Part shown: positions 51,010 through 61,806 of the stretch, in pieces
Numbering within the stretch: the stretch's first letter is position 1
Layout of the letters: the number at the start of each line of letters is the position of its first letter
NCBI GenBank assembly: GCA_902596545.1
Contig: CACJUH010000006.1
Coordinates: 1-64,000 of the forward strand
Reading direction: 5' to 3'
Length of the DNA stretch: 64,000 nucleotides
Origin: an uncultured Candidatus Actinomarina sp.
Lineage (GTDB): Bacteria; Actinomycetota; Acidimicrobiia; Actinomarinales; Actinomarinaceae
Notes under the pieces: model-generated
Told to the model about the DNA's origin: nothing
Databases searched by the model: none
Seen by the model: the letters and a program-made list of their open reading frames with translations, nothing else
Translations under genes and position numbers: made by a program

Positions 51010-52125
51010 ATGGATGGACAAAAATTAGAACAATTGAGTAGCTCTAGCGGTATACCCCTGGACTTACTTTCTCGGTCAATCCAAGCTAGAGCTGAAGCTT
51101 CTGGTGTCACATCAGATGATATTCTGAATAGTTGGAACGGAGGAGATGCTATACCAGCTCCTACTGCAGTGGTAACTACTGCTGAAGAAAAAGAAACAGT
51201 CGTTGAAGATCAAGTTGCCACCAGTGAAATTGAAGAAGTAATAGAGGATCCTCCTGCTGAAGTTCAAGTTGAAGAAGTTAGTGCTGTGACAACTCTTTTG
51301 ATTGAGGATGCTCCCCCTCCTGTATCTATAAGTCAAAAAATATTAAAGTCCTTAAAATACGGATTAGGTTTTGGAGTTTTAGCTGGATTTATTCAAGGAC
51401 TACTAGCAAGTTCATATCTTTATGATGGTTTGATATTAGAGGCAGAGACTCAAAAGCTAATCGCTGAATACAATACTGTTTCTTTTGTGCTTATAGTGTC
51501 ACTAACAACTGCTTTTATTGGTGCTATAAATTCATTGAATATCAAAAAATTTCTTGATACAAACTTTGAAGGCTTTGGAGTGCTGACAAATGATAGAGAA
51601 TCAATATACACTGGTGTTGGATTGGGTCTCGTGTTTGGATCCTCTTCGGCTTTTTACGTAATAAATAGCATCGGTCAGTCAATAGAAGGAATTCTACCGG
51701 AAGATCCAGTTACAAATCTTATAAGCGTCGGAGGGGCATTTTGGAGAATAGTAATTTTAGCAACAATCATACAGGCAACAATTTCTGTACTTACTATGAT
51801 CTTAGGAGTTCCAAAAGGGTTAGAAAGTGATGAAAATATTGAAGCAAACAAAATTAGAAATAGAATCGTTGGCTCAATAGTCATCCCACTTGGTTCTATT
51901 GTTGTGGGTGGAGTCATTGCCGTAGCAATTGCTCAGGTTTTCCTTAACTTTCATGAATATGCTCCTTTATTCGCCTTAATAATATCAGCTGCAATATTGC
52001 TGTTTGCAAGCGTAATGAGTTCAGCGCCAAAAATTAAAATTACTAGAAATGAAGTATTGATTGCATCTGCAGGTGTAATAACTTTAATAATCATCATTGC
52101 AAGTGTTGCGGCAAGCCAACACTAA
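51010..52125 (+). CDS. Uncharacterised membrane protein: small helical N-term, acidic/Pro linker, multi-TM C-term
   Basis: ORF with tight spacing to flanking genes; composition and hydropathy by eye. Confidence 0.6.
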   Translation: MDGQKLEQLSSSSGIPLDLLSRSIQARAEASGVTSDDILNSWNGGDAIPAPTAVVTTAEEKETVVEDQVATSEIEEVIEDPPAEVQVEEVSAVTTLLIEDAPPPVSISQKILKSLKYGLGFGVLAGFIQGLLASSYLYDGLILEAETQKLIAEYNTVSFVLIVSLTTAFIGAINSLNIKKFLDTNFEGFGVLTNDRESIYTGVGLGLVFGSSSAFYVINSIGQSIEGILPEDPVTNLISVGGAFWRIVILATIIQATISVLTMILGVPKGLESDENIEANKIRNRIVGSIVIPLGSIVVGGVIAVAIAQVFLNFHEYAPLFALIISAAILLFASVMSSAPKIKITRNEVLIASAGVITLIIIIASVAASQH

Positions 52126-52129
52126 GTTT

Positions 52130-53389
52130 ATGAATCAAGCTTTCAATCAAATAGAGACTGTAAAGGAATATTTGATGCTGGATAGGTGGTCTGATATTAA
52201 AAGAGACTATTCTCCAGAAAATATAAGTTCTTTGAGACCTTCAATTAAAGTCGAGCATACCTTGTCTGAGATTGGATCAAATTCGCTTTTTAACTTACTT
52301 TGCAGAGAAGACTCTTGGGTTTCTGGACTTGGCGCAGCAACAGCTCAACAAGCACTCCAAATGTTTCACCTTGATTATGAAATTATATATGTAAGTGGAT
52401 GGCAAGTAGCAGCAGAAAGTAACTTAGGTGTAAATACTTATCCAGATTTATCTTTGTATCCATCGAACAGTACTCCAAATTTTGTCAAAAAAATAAATAA
52501 CACTCTGGTTAGAAGAATGTCTGAACTTAATAAAAAACAAATACCTCCAATTGTTGCAGATGGCGAATCTGGATTTGGTGGAGTTTATAATGTTTTTGAA
52601 CTCACTAATCAATTCATCGATGCCGGAGTCTCAGGAGTACATTTTGAAGATCAACTTGCGTCAGAAAAAAAATGTGGACACGTTGGTGGCAAGGTTATAA
52701 TCCCAACGCATGAATATATTAAAAAATTAAATTCTGCAAGGTTAGCTAGTGATGTTGCAGGAGTACCAATAATATTAATCGCAAGAACAGATGCGTTAAA
52801 TGCCAAACTAATGACGTCTGACTTTGATGATAGAGATAGTCAATACTTAAACAAAAATAGAACAAATGATGGGTATTTCTTAATTGATAAAAATCAGGAA
52901 ATGGCAATTTCTAAGTCCCTAAGTTATGCAGAATATGCAGATATCATTTGGTGCGAAACCAACTCACCAGATTTAGGATTTGCAAAAGAGTTTGCAGACG
53001 AAATAAAAAACCAATATCCAAATAAAATATTAGCTTATAATTGCTCTCCGTCTTTCAATTGGTTGGATAAGTTTAGTAAAGAAGAAATTGAAAATTTTCA
53101 AAAGAATTTAAATGAGTATGGTTATAAGTTACAATTTGTATCTCTTGCAGGATTTCATTCAATGGCTAGCTCAATGTATGATTTAGCGAATAAGTACAAG
53201 GGTGGAAATATGAATGCAATAATTGAGCTTCAGAAATTTGAAACAAATCTGTCTAAGGAAGGTTACACAGGCATTAAACATCAACAAGAAGTTGGTGGAG
53301 ACTACTATGAAAAAATTGGTGAAGCATTACTTGGTGAAGAATCAGACCTACTTTCGAAAAAAGACTCTACAGAGAATACACAATTTTAA
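52130..53389 (+). CDS. aceA: Isocitrate lyase (start corrected from 52097)
   Basis: VSGWQVAAESN; PPIVADGESGFGG; HFEDQLASEKKCGHVGGK; LIARTDA. Confidence 0.93.
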   Translation: MNQAFNQIETVKEYLMLDRWSDIKRDYSPENISSLRPSIKVEHTLSEIGSNSLFNLLCREDSWVSGLGAATAQQALQMFHLDYEIIYVSGWQVAAESNLGVNTYPDLSLYPSNSTPNFVKKINNTLVRRMSELNKKQIPPIVADGESGFGGVYNVFELTNQFIDAGVSGVHFEDQLASEKKCGHVGGKVIIPTHEYIKKLNSARLASDVAGVPIILIARTDALNAKLMTSDFDDRDSQYLNKNRTNDGYFLIDKNQEMAISKSLSYAEYADIIWCETNSPDLGFAKEFADEIKNQYPNKILAYNCSPSFNWLDKFSKEEIENFQKNLNEYGYKLQFVSLAGFHSMASSMYDLANKYKGGNMNAIIELQKFETNLSKEGYTGIKHQQEVGGDYYEKIGEALLGEESDLLSKKDSTENTQF

Positions 53390-53401
53390 TAGAATATAAA
53401 A

Positions 53402-54250
53402 ATGACATATTTTAAAAACAAAACAGTAATTATGAGCGGAGGCTCGCGTGGTGTTGGTCTCGAGATTGCAAAAGCACTGGGCAAAGACGGAGCAAATATT
53501 GCAATACTAGCAAAAACTACAGAGCCACACCCAACTCTTCCCGGCACAATCTTTACTGCAGCTGATGAGATTGAGGAGGTTGGAGGAACTGCACTCCCGA
53601 TAGTTTGTGACATTAGGTACGAGGATCAAGTTGAAGCAGCAGTTGAGGAAACTGTAAATAAGTTTGGTGGTATTGATATATGTATTAATAACGCAAGTGC
53701 CATACATTTAACCGATACTGTCAATACGCCTATGAAAAGATACGACTTGATGCATAACATTAATGTGCGTGGCACTTTTATGCTTAGCCAAAAATGTATA
53801 CCTCATCTTATTAAAGGAGATAACTCACACATTTTGACGCTTTCACCGCCTTTAGACATAGCGCGAAAGTGGTTTGGTATGACTCTTGCTTACACAACCG
53901 CAAAGTATGGAATGTCACTTGTTGCACATGGTCTGGCTGAAGAACTTGGAAAGCACAATGTTGCATCTAATTGTCTGTGGCCAAGAACCTCTCTTGACAC
54001 CGCAGCTGTAAGAAATGTAATCGGAGAAGAGCTAGTAAAAGGTTCCAGGAAGCCTTCAATATATGCTGATGCCGCATATGCAGTATTAAAAAGAGACTCT
54101 TCATCATGCACCGGTAATTTCTTTTTAGACCAAGACGTACTTGAGGAAGAAGGCGTTACAGATTTTGATCAGTACGCAATAGATCCAGAGGCAAAGCTTG
54201 TATCAGACTTTTTTGTCGATGACAATCCTGAAGATTGGATTCAGGCTTAG
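53402..54250 (+). CDS. SDR family oxidoreductase, HSDL2-like
   Basis: MSGGSRGVGLEIAKAL; CINNAS; AYTTAKYGM. Confidence 0.88.
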   Translation: MTYFKNKTVIMSGGSRGVGLEIAKALGKDGANIAILAKTTEPHPTLPGTIFTAADEIEEVGGTALPIVCDIRYEDQVEAAVEETVNKFGGIDICINNASAIHLTDTVNTPMKRYDLMHNINVRGTFMLSQKCIPHLIKGDNSHILTLSPPLDIARKWFGMTLAYTTAKYGMSLVAHGLAEELGKHNVASNCLWPRTSLDTAAVRNVIGEELVKGSRKPSIYADAAYAVLKRDSSSCTGNFFLDQDVLEEEGVTDFDQYAIDPEAKLVSDFFVDDNPEDWIQA

Positions 54251-54474
54251 TTACCTAAAAAGTCTATTACGCTTTCCCAGCCTTTAGAAACACCTTTATA
54301 GAACTCTGTATAGTTACATTTTGAGCAAGTTACTGCTAAAAACTTTCTATTCTGTATATTCATAAATCTTGACCAAGTTTTACCAGTCATTGTCACTGTG
54401 TCTTCAGAATATTCAGTTGATTCACATTTGGGACATGTCCAAATTTTTTGTTGTGTTGGATACCTTTCTTCCAT
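54247..54474 (-). CDS. Small zinc-ribbon protein
   Basis: CPKCE...CSKCNYTEFY paired CxxC. Confidence 0.72.
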   Translation of the reverse strand: MEERYPTQQKIWTCPKCESTEYSEDTVTMTGKTWSRFMNIQNRKFLAVTCSKCNYTEFYKGVSKGWESVIDFLGN

Positions 54475-54534
54475 ATTTTTATACTAATTATTTTTTTAGA
54501 TGGAATCTGTAATTAGAGAAAGGTAAAATTTAGT

Positions 54535-56502
54535 ATGCATAATATTCTGCGCATACTTTTTTTATCTTTTCTTATGATGCTTTTTGCGTGTGGAGGTGAA
54601 GAGTCTGCCAATTTAGATCCACAAGTTATAAGAGTCGTCGATGATGAGTTTTCTCCAAAAGTAATAAGAGTTGAGCCTGGTACTACAGTAATTTGGGAAT
54701 CTGGTGGAGCAAATGATCATAATGTAATTGCAAGTGACGGTTCATGGCAAGCCATATCATCAGACTATTTTGAATATGGAATTATTACAAAAGGCGATCA
54801 GTATGAACACACATTTAATGAACCAGGAGTTTACGATTATTACTGTCCATATCATGGAACTAATAACAAAGGTATGGTCGGGACAGTTATTGTAGGAGAT
54901 GTTGATTATGCAGTTGAGCCTGAAAAAGTAATCGTCAGTTTAAGTGAAAATGTTTTGAGTGTTGGTCAAGGTGAAAAATTTACAAAAATTCAAGACGCTG
55001 TTGATGTTGCACAAGAAGGAGATTTGATTCTAATTAACCCAGGAGTTTATAACGAAAGCATAACTGTGACTACTTCGTATTTAACACTGAGGGGCACTGA
55101 TAGAAACAAAGTGATAATAGATGGTCAGTTTATGAGTGAAAACGGAATACAGATTTACGAAACAGACGGAGTAACAGTTGAGAATTTGTCTGTAAGAAAC
55201 TTTACATTAAATGGGGTATATTGGAATACAGCAAAAGGGTTTAAGGGCTCTTATTTAACTGTTTACAACAATGGAGATTACGGTGTTTATGCATTTAACT
55301 CAACTGATGGCATATTTGATAATGTATATGCATCTGGACACCCAGATAGTGGAATTTACATTGGACAGTGTTATCCGTGTAATTCTTTAATCTACGATAA
55401 TGTAGTTGAGGGCAATGCATTAGGGTATTCGGGAACTAATGCAGGAGGTCACCTGTATTTATATAACAATATATGGCGTGATAATATGTCAGGTATTGTT
55501 CCAAATACTCTTGACTCTGAGCTCAATCCTCCTGGAAGGGAAACAACAATTGTAGGAAATCTTGTGATTAATAATAATAACTACGAAGCACCTACAAACC
55601 GATTTGGCGTTGTAGCTAAAGGTATGGGAATTGTTGTTCCGGGAAGGGTTGGAGATGTAATTGAAAAAAATCTAGTAATTAATCATGATCGTTATGGAAT
55701 TGTCGCAAGCCCGATGCTTGATGCAAATTTATACTTTTCACAACATGTAAGTGTTGTTGATAATGTTGTTTTAGATTCTGGGTATACAGATTTGGCCTTA
55801 GCGGGTCCTTGGGGTCCTGGAAACTGTTTTGAAAATAATGTTTACCAAACAAGCACACCTCCATTACTTGAGCAAGTACATAACTGTAGTTCTATAAATT
55901 CAACTAATATACTTGCTAGGTTTCCACTACAAGGTGATCCTTCGGGGCTTATGATGCTTGCTGGATTTTTTGCTGATGCACAAACTACTGATTTAGACAA
56001 AAATAGATACAAAGAATACCCTTGGCCAAAAGAACAAATGAATATGGAGTTTTCTGATATTAATAAGCCGTCTCCAGCAATAAATTTATTTTATGTACCA
56101 AACTTAGAAGAGATAAATGTACCTACAAACTTACTTAATGAGGATTTAGAAAATTACTACAATGCTGAAAAGGAGATAATTATGAGCGGAGTTCCAATTT
56201 CAAGCCCGACATTATGGCAGCTATTATTTCAACTTTACGGATACTTAATGCCGTTTGTGTTGTACGCTGCTTGGGCTGCTTTAGCAATAAAAGATATTGA
56301 CTCTAACGACAAAGTAAATGGAAGTATGAAATATGTGTGGTTGGGGGTGGTTTATCTAGTACCGTTTTTTGGTGTTCTTGTTTACCATCTTGTAGGACCA
56401 AGTGCTATATCACGCAGCATGAAGCTAGCGGCTATAGTTGGTGGTCTATTTAGCTATATTGCAATACTTGTTGCTGGCGCAGTAATTAGTGGCTTAGTTT
56501 AA
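54535..56502 (+). CDS. Lipoprotein: cupredoxin domain, NosD-like parallel beta-helix, C-terminal TMs
   Basis: Lipobox LFAC; DHNV...YYCPYHGTNNKGM copper ligands; repetitive beta-helix; C-term PLDc_N-like TM pair. Confidence 0.82.
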   Translation: MHNILRILFLSFLMMLFACGGEESANLDPQVIRVVDDEFSPKVIRVEPGTTVIWESGGANDHNVIASDGSWQAISSDYFEYGIITKGDQYEHTFNEPGVYDYYCPYHGTNNKGMVGTVIVGDVDYAVEPEKVIVSLSENVLSVGQGEKFTKIQDAVDVAQEGDLILINPGVYNESITVTTSYLTLRGTDRNKVIIDGQFMSENGIQIYETDGVTVENLSVRNFTLNGVYWNTAKGFKGSYLTVYNNGDYGVYAFNSTDGIFDNVYASGHPDSGIYIGQCYPCNSLIYDNVVEGNALGYSGTNAGGHLYLYNNIWRDNMSGIVPNTLDSELNPPGRETTIVGNLVINNNNYEAPTNRFGVVAKGMGIVVPGRVGDVIEKNLVINHDRYGIVASPMLDANLYFSQHVSVVDNVVLDSGYTDLALAGPWGPGNCFENNVYQTSTPPLLEQVHNCSSINSTNILARFPLQGDPSGLMMLAGFFADAQTTDLDKNRYKEYPWPKEQMNMEFSDINKPSPAINLFYVPNLEEINVPTNLLNEDLENYYNAEKEIIMSGVPISSPTLWQLLFQLYGYLMPFVLYAAWAALAIKDIDSNDKVNGSMKYVWLGVVYLVPFFGVLVYHLVGPSAISRSMKLAAIVGGLFSYIAILVAGAVISGLV

Positions 56503-56523
56503 AGTAAAACTTAAATTTAATTT

Positions 56524-57375
56524 ATGTCTTTTGAAAAGATACTCTGCTTTGGATCATTAAATCCTGATTTAATTTACTTTGTTGATGAAATACCGAAAAA
56601 AGGTGATGATATCAGAAGTTCAGACTCGCTTGTCAGAGCGGGTGGTACAGCAATTAATTGTGCTGAAAAAATTGTTCTTTGGAACAAATCTGTTCATGTA
56701 AGAGGAAATAGCATTGGTAAAGATCCTTTAGGAGAATATTTAGTTAACTATCTCAAGTCAAAAAATATTAATCATCATGATTTAATAATCGACAAAGGTA
56801 CCACACCGACTTGCTCGATCTTTGTAGACAAAACGGGAGAGAGAACTATTGTTTCTTCAGGGTACCAAAAGTCGAGTTGGAACAACTTTGATGATATAGG
56901 TTCATATGACTCACTAATGTTAGATCGATATTCAATTGAATTTGTAAAAGAGGAACTTATTGAAATTCAAAAAAATAAAAATTTGTTTGTTAGCCAAGCG
57001 GGATATGAACACAAGATTGATTACAAATTAGATTTTTTAACTGTAAGTAAGGATGAAATTAGCGTGAATGAGGCAAATGATTTAGTAGATTCAAAAACTG
57101 TGAGATATATCTTATTAACATCGTCAAATCTACCAGCAAGATTAATTAGTCTTGAAGGAGCAATAGAGATTGTTCCTCCTGATTTTAAAACCATAAATGC
57201 AAATGGGGCTGGTGATACAACAGCTGCCTATATTGCTGCGTTTGGTGTTGAAGATCTTATTCCCAACATCAAAAAAGCGTGCGCAGCTGGTGCAATTGTG
57301 GCTGGAACTAATGATGAACCTACAATTGAAAAAATAGAAGAAATCGCTGAGCTTGTTGAGGTAAACCCACGATAG
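56524..57375 (+). CDS. PfkB/ribokinase family sugar kinase
   Basis: FGSLNPDLIYFV; GGTAINCAEKI; NANGAGDTTAAYIAAF. Confidence 0.9.
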   Translation: MSFEKILCFGSLNPDLIYFVDEIPKKGDDIRSSDSLVRAGGTAINCAEKIVLWNKSVHVRGNSIGKDPLGEYLVNYLKSKNINHHDLIIDKGTTPTCSIFVDKTGERTIVSSGYQKSSWNNFDDIGSYDSLMLDRYSIEFVKEELIEIQKNKNLFVSQAGYEHKIDYKLDFLTVSKDEISVNEANDLVDSKTVRYILLTSSNLPARLISLEGAIEIVPPDFKTINANGAGDTTAAYIAAFGVEDLIPNIKKACAAGAIVAGTNDEPTIEKIEEIAELVEVNPR

Positions 57376-57416
57376 CGATTTATACTTTTTCAAAAAATCT
57401 ACTATTATAAATAAAT

Positions 57417-59204
57417 ATGGCAGTTCCCTATAAAGCGCCCGTTAAAGACATTGTTTTTGGCTACGAAGTTATAGATTCTTATAATGTTTTAAATAAAATA
57501 TCTGAGTTTAGTGATTTTTCTGAAGATATTGTAATCCCAACTATGGAGGAATGTGCAAAATTTTCTGAAGAAGTGCTGGCTCCTATTAATGCTATAGGCG
57601 ATCAACAAGGCGCATCTATTGAAAATGGTAATGTAACAATGCCTGAGGAATTTGTTGATGCATATAAAAAGTTTATTGAAGCTGGATGGGCATCTATATC
57701 ACTACCTGAAGAAATAGGTGGAGGAGGGATGCCAATAACTCTTTCTGGTGGTACGTTAGAGATTTTAAGTACTGCTAATTTAGCATTTGGATTGGCTCCT
57801 GGATTAAGTGCCGGTGCAATATCAGCGATCAATTTTCATGGAAATCAAGAACAAAAAGATAAATTTCTTCCAAAGCTTGTCTCAGGACAATGGACAGGAA
57901 CGATGAACTTAAGTGAACCTCAATCAGGTTCTGATTTGGGAACTATAACAACAAAAGCAGAAAAACAAGATGATGGTACATATAAGGTCACTGGTACAAA
58001 AGTTTGGATTACTTTTGGTGAACATAATATGACTGAAAATATAATCCACCTAGTTCTTGCAAAAGTACCTGGTTCTCCAGAAGGAACTAAAGGCATTTCT
58101 ATGTTTATTGTTCCAAAAGTTATGGTTAACGACGATGGCTCATTGGGTGACAATAATAATGTGTCCTGTATATCCATAGAGGAAAAACTTGGTATACATG
58201 CAAGTCCTACATGTGTAATGGAATACGATGGTTCAGTAGGCTATTTAGTTGGTGAAGAAAATAGAGGGCTAAACTACATGTTTACCATGATGAATGAGGC
58301 AAGAGTTTGGGTAGGTGGTCAAGGTTTAGCTTGTGCATCTGGTGCACTACAAGGCGCATCTCAGTATGCTCGAGACCGAGTTCAGGGAAGACCAGTCGGA
58401 ATGTCTAAAGAGGATGCTAAAAAATCAACAATTATTGATCATGCGGACGTAAGAAGAATGCTTATAACAATCAAATCTTATGTAGATGCTATGAGATACC
58501 TTATGTATGACAACCAATTAATGCTTGACTTAGAGTACTTCGCGGAAGGAGAACTAAAAGAGTTTGGTGAAGAGAGATGCGGTATTCTTACACCTATTAC
58601 TAAAGCCTGGATATCAGATTTAGGTGTTGAATTGTCTTCTATTGCCATTCAAGTTTATGGAGGAATGGGCTATGTAGAAGAGACTGGTGTGGCTCAATAC
58701 TTAAGAGATTCTCGTATTGCTCCGATTTATGAAGGAACAAATGGTATTCAAGCATTAGACCTTATGTTTAGAAAGCTTCCCCTTGACAATGGACAGGCAA
58801 TGCAAAGATTGCTTGCTGATGTAAATAAAGTTATAGATGAAATGAATGAAGGTGGAGAAGTTTTATCAGATCTGGCACAAAAACTCAAGGTTGAAGTTGA
58901 TCGACTTTCAGAAGTCACTTTATGGTTAGGTTCAAAAATGCTTGAAGGTGAACTTGTAGATGCAAGTGCCGGCGCAACCCCATATTTGAAGATGTTTGGA
59001 CAAGTTCTTGGAGGCTACTATATGGGCAAAGCAGCGATTTTAGCTACTAAAAAACTTGAAGAAACAGGTGATGAATACTACAAAGAGAAAATCACATTAT
59101 CAAAGTTTTATATAGAACAGCTTTTGCCTTTAGCATCTGGTTATGCTTCTTCTGTGACAGCAGGTAAAGATGATTTATTCAATATAAAAGCTGAGAGCTT
59201 TTAA
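57417..59204 (+). CDS. Acyl-CoA dehydrogenase (long form)
   Basis: GTMNLSEPQSGSDLGTITTKAE; VTGTKVWITFGEH; QVYGGMGYVEETGVAQYLRDSRIAPIYEGTNGIQALDL. Confidence 0.95.
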   Translation: MAVPYKAPVKDIVFGYEVIDSYNVLNKISEFSDFSEDIVIPTMEECAKFSEEVLAPINAIGDQQGASIENGNVTMPEEFVDAYKKFIEAGWASISLPEEIGGGGMPITLSGGTLEILSTANLAFGLAPGLSAGAISAINFHGNQEQKDKFLPKLVSGQWTGTMNLSEPQSGSDLGTITTKAEKQDDGTYKVTGTKVWITFGEHNMTENIIHLVLAKVPGSPEGTKGISMFIVPKVMVNDDGSLGDNNNVSCISIEEKLGIHASPTCVMEYDGSVGYLVGEENRGLNYMFTMMNEARVWVGGQGLACASGALQGASQYARDRVQGRPVGMSKEDAKKSTIIDHADVRRMLITIKSYVDAMRYLMYDNQLMLDLEYFAEGELKEFGEERCGILTPITKAWISDLGVELSSIAIQVYGGMGYVEETGVAQYLRDSRIAPIYEGTNGIQALDLMFRKLPLDNGQAMQRLLADVNKVIDEMNEGGEVLSDLAQKLKVEVDRLSEVTLWLGSKMLEGELVDASAGATPYLKMFGQVLGGYYMGKAAILATKKLEETGDEYYKEKITLSKFYIEQLLPLASGYASSVTAGKDDLFNIKAESF

Positions 59205-59588
59205 TTGCTTGATACTTTAGAAAATAAAAATAATCTCATAGCTTTAGTTGGTGCAAGCAATGATCCAAAAAAATATGGAAACAAGATATTGTTAGACCTT
59301 GTTTCAAAAGGGTACAACGTGGCACCAGTAAATAGTAAAGAAAAAACAATTGCTGGTATTAAATCATACAAAAATGTTTTAGATCTCAAAGAATCTCCAT
59401 CAATAATCAACTTTGTAGTCCCTCCGTCAATAGGTTTTCGCATTACTAAAGAATTAGTTGAAAATAACTTCGACAATTTTTGGTATCAACCTGGTGCGGA
59501 AAGTGAAGAAATTTCTTATTTTTTAAATGAAAATAAGAAAAATTTTATAGATGATAAGTGCATTATGGTGGTTACAAAGCTTAATTAA
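59205..59588 (+). CDS. CoA-binding (YccU-like) protein, TTG start
   Basis: LVGASNDPKKYGNKILLDLVSKGYNVAPVN; WYQPGAESEEI. Confidence 0.82.
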   Translation: MLDTLENKNNLIALVGASNDPKKYGNKILLDLVSKGYNVAPVNSKEKTIAGIKSYKNVLDLKESPSIINFVVPPSIGFRITKELVENNFDNFWYQPGAESEEISYFLNENKKNFIDDKCIMVVTKLN

Positions 59589-60622
59589 TCTTCAGAATCA
59601 AGTTTTAAATTGTCCATTTGATCAACAACTTTTCTTAACTCATTAGTTCTAGTTTCACTCAAATCTTTGTATTTTTTCTGCAAGCTTTCAATTGATGCAC
59701 CGACTTGGTCAACTGAACTATGATATTTTTCCCACTGAACCATAAACTTTTTATGCAATTCAATTAAGTCCTTTGCTTGATCTTGTAAATTAAAAGTATC
59801 AACGGCACTTCTTATTGTTGACAAATAAACAAGTAGCAAAGAGGGTGGAACAAGAATAACCTTTTTTTCCATGGCTTCATCATAGATATCAACATTTTTT
59901 GTTTTTAATTCAAGTTCATTTTCAACAATAAATTGAAAGACTCCCTCAACAGGAACGAACATAAGAGCATAATCAATTGTGTTATTAGCTGGGTCTATAT
60001 AACCTTCTTTTGTAACTTCATCAACCCTATCTCTTACATCTTGTAAAAAGCTATTTTTTAATTCTTTTGATTTATCTTCAAGAATACTTATTTCATTTTC
60101 TTCAATCGTATTATTTATCTTGTCAACAACGCCCAAATAAGAAATATAGTTTTGCAGAGGGAATTTTACGTCTAAATGTAATACTTTCTCATTAGGGAGA
60201 TTGAGTGTTATGTCTGGCTTACCGCCTGTTTCGAGAATTTCTTGAGTTTTAAAATGCTGACCTTTAACTAATCCCCCGTCCTCAAGTATTTTTTCAGCTT
60301 GTATTTCTCCCCAATTTCCTCTTTTTTGATTACTGGAAAGAGTTAAATTTAATTTTGAAGTCAAAGAAGTTAAATCTTGAAGTTTTGTGTTTATTCCTTC
60401 TTTAGTAGTTAAGTATTCTGAATAGCGTTCTTCAATGTTTTTTATTTGTGAATTCAGTTCTCCTAAGGTTTGATTAAAAGGGTACTCTTCGTCATTTAAA
60501 TCGATTTTGTTTTCTTCTAAAGCCTGCAAAACTTCAATTTGCGTATCTTTCTTTTTAGCTAAATTTGACATGAAAATATATACAACTAAACCAGAGATTA
60601 TGACAGAAATTGTAATTTCCAT
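59585..60622 (-). CDS. rmuC: DNA recombination protein RmuC family
   Basis: N-term TM, coiled coil, KRGNWGEIQAEKILEDGGL, LHLDVKFPLQNY, FVPVEGVFQFI. Confidence 0.93.
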   Translation of the reverse strand: MEITISVIISGLVVYIFMSNLAKKKDTQIEVLQALEENKIDLNDEEYPFNQTLGELNSQIKNIEERYSEYLTTKEGINTKLQDLTSLTSKLNLTLSSNQKRGNWGEIQAEKILEDGGLVKGQHFKTQEILETGGKPDITLNLPNEKVLHLDVKFPLQNYISYLGVVDKINNTIEENEISILEDKSKELKNSFLQDVRDRVDEVTKEGYIDPANNTIDYALMFVPVEGVFQFIVENELELKTKNVDIYDEAMEKKVILVPPSLLLVYLSTIRSAVDTFNLQDQAKDLIELHKKFMVQWEKYHSSVDQVGASIESLQKKYKDLSETRTNELRKVVDQMDNLKLDSED

Positions 60623-60672
60623 ATTATTAGATTAGCAACTTATAAAGACAGTATTGAAATGACTGATAAGAT

Positions 60673-61806
60673 TTATGCCCATACAGTATCAAATAGCTTT
60701 TTATAACCAAATTCAAAGTTTTCTGTACTAAAATTTTCTTTTACAAATAATCTTGCATTTACACCCGTCTGAGTTGCATGTTCATAATTTTCAATTATAA
60801 ATTTTAATTTTTCAGTTAAGTCGATTTCATTATTATTTTCGAATATGAATCCAGTTTCATTTTCGATAACTAAATCTGTCATGCCTGTGTCGCTTGAAAT
60901 TAAAACTGGGCAAGCTGTAGATTGTGCTTCAATTATCACTCTCCCCAGCCCTTCAGATTTTGAAGGAAGAATAAATAAGTTTGCAGTTGAATACTTTGAA
61001 ATTAGCTCTTGAGAATCTATAAATGGCGTCATTTTAATTCTTTCAGAGTGTTTTGAGTTCTTGATTGAGTTTTGTAATTTTTCTAAATACTTACTATTTG
61101 GGGTTGAACCGATAATTTCCAACGATAAATTTTTATCAATTGGCTCTAATGCCTTAACTATTAAATCTGGATTTTTTCTATCTGTAACACTGCCGACAAA
61201 AATTATTTTAAAAGTATCTTTGTAAGACCTGTTTTCATCCGCATTAAGGTATGTATCTATATTTATCCAAGCTGGAAAACGAACAAATAAACCACTGTAT
61301 CCAAACTCTTTAACTTGTTTTTCAGTAAATTCAGATATAGATCTTATCGAATCTGCATTATTAATTGAATACTTCGCAAAGTAAGTAAATATTGAAATAT
61401 AAAATTTTGGTAATAGTAAATTTTTCTCTAGTCCAATAGTGTCAATAAAATCTCCGTGCGTTTCAACTATGATTTTTACAGGAAATTTTCTAATCTTTAA
61501 TGAGAGGACAGCAAAAAAACCAGTTATAGGATCTTGCAAACAAACAATCTCAATATTCTGATCTTTTACAATTTTTGGGATTCTAAATAAGAATAAAAAA
61601 ATAATTTGAAGATAATTTAAAAACCTATTTTTATTTTTTTTATTAAGGATGGTCCCAACGCCCTCAACAAAAGAACTAGATTTTTCCTCACTAAATGCAA
61701 AAACTATAGGGTTGCACACTTTTGAAAGTGATTGAAATTTTTTTTGAATATCTTTTGATATGGGGTTCGAGTAGACGGTTGGAGAAACAAATAAAACTTT
61801 ATTCAT
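60673..61806 (-). CDS. GT4-like glycosyltransferase
   Basis: FVGSVTDRKNPDLIVKAL; LPSKSEGLGRVIIEAQSTACPVL. Confidence 0.9.
   Translation of the reverse strand: MNKVLFVSPTVYSNPISKDIQKKFQSLSKVCNPIVFAFSEEKSSSFVEGVGTILNKKNKNRFLNYLQIIFLFLFRIPKIVKDQNIEIVCLQDPITGFFAVLSLKIRKFPVKIIVETHGDFIDTIGLEKNLLLPKFYISIFTYFAKYSINNADSIRSISEFTEKQVKEFGYSGLFVRFPAWINIDTYLNADENRSYKDTFKIIFVGSVTDRKNPDLIVKALEPIDKNLSLEIIGSTPNSKYLEKLQNSIKNSKHSERIKMTPFIDSQELISKYSTANLFILPSKSEGLGRVIIEAQSTACPVLISSDTGMTDLVIENETGFIFENNNEIDLTEKLKFIIENYEHATQTGVNARLFVKENFSTENFEFGYKKLFDTVWA

Noticed and set aside
52130-53389. Complete glyoxylate shunt locus
   Set aside because: Isocitrate lyase is convincing but no malate synthase is present in the window.
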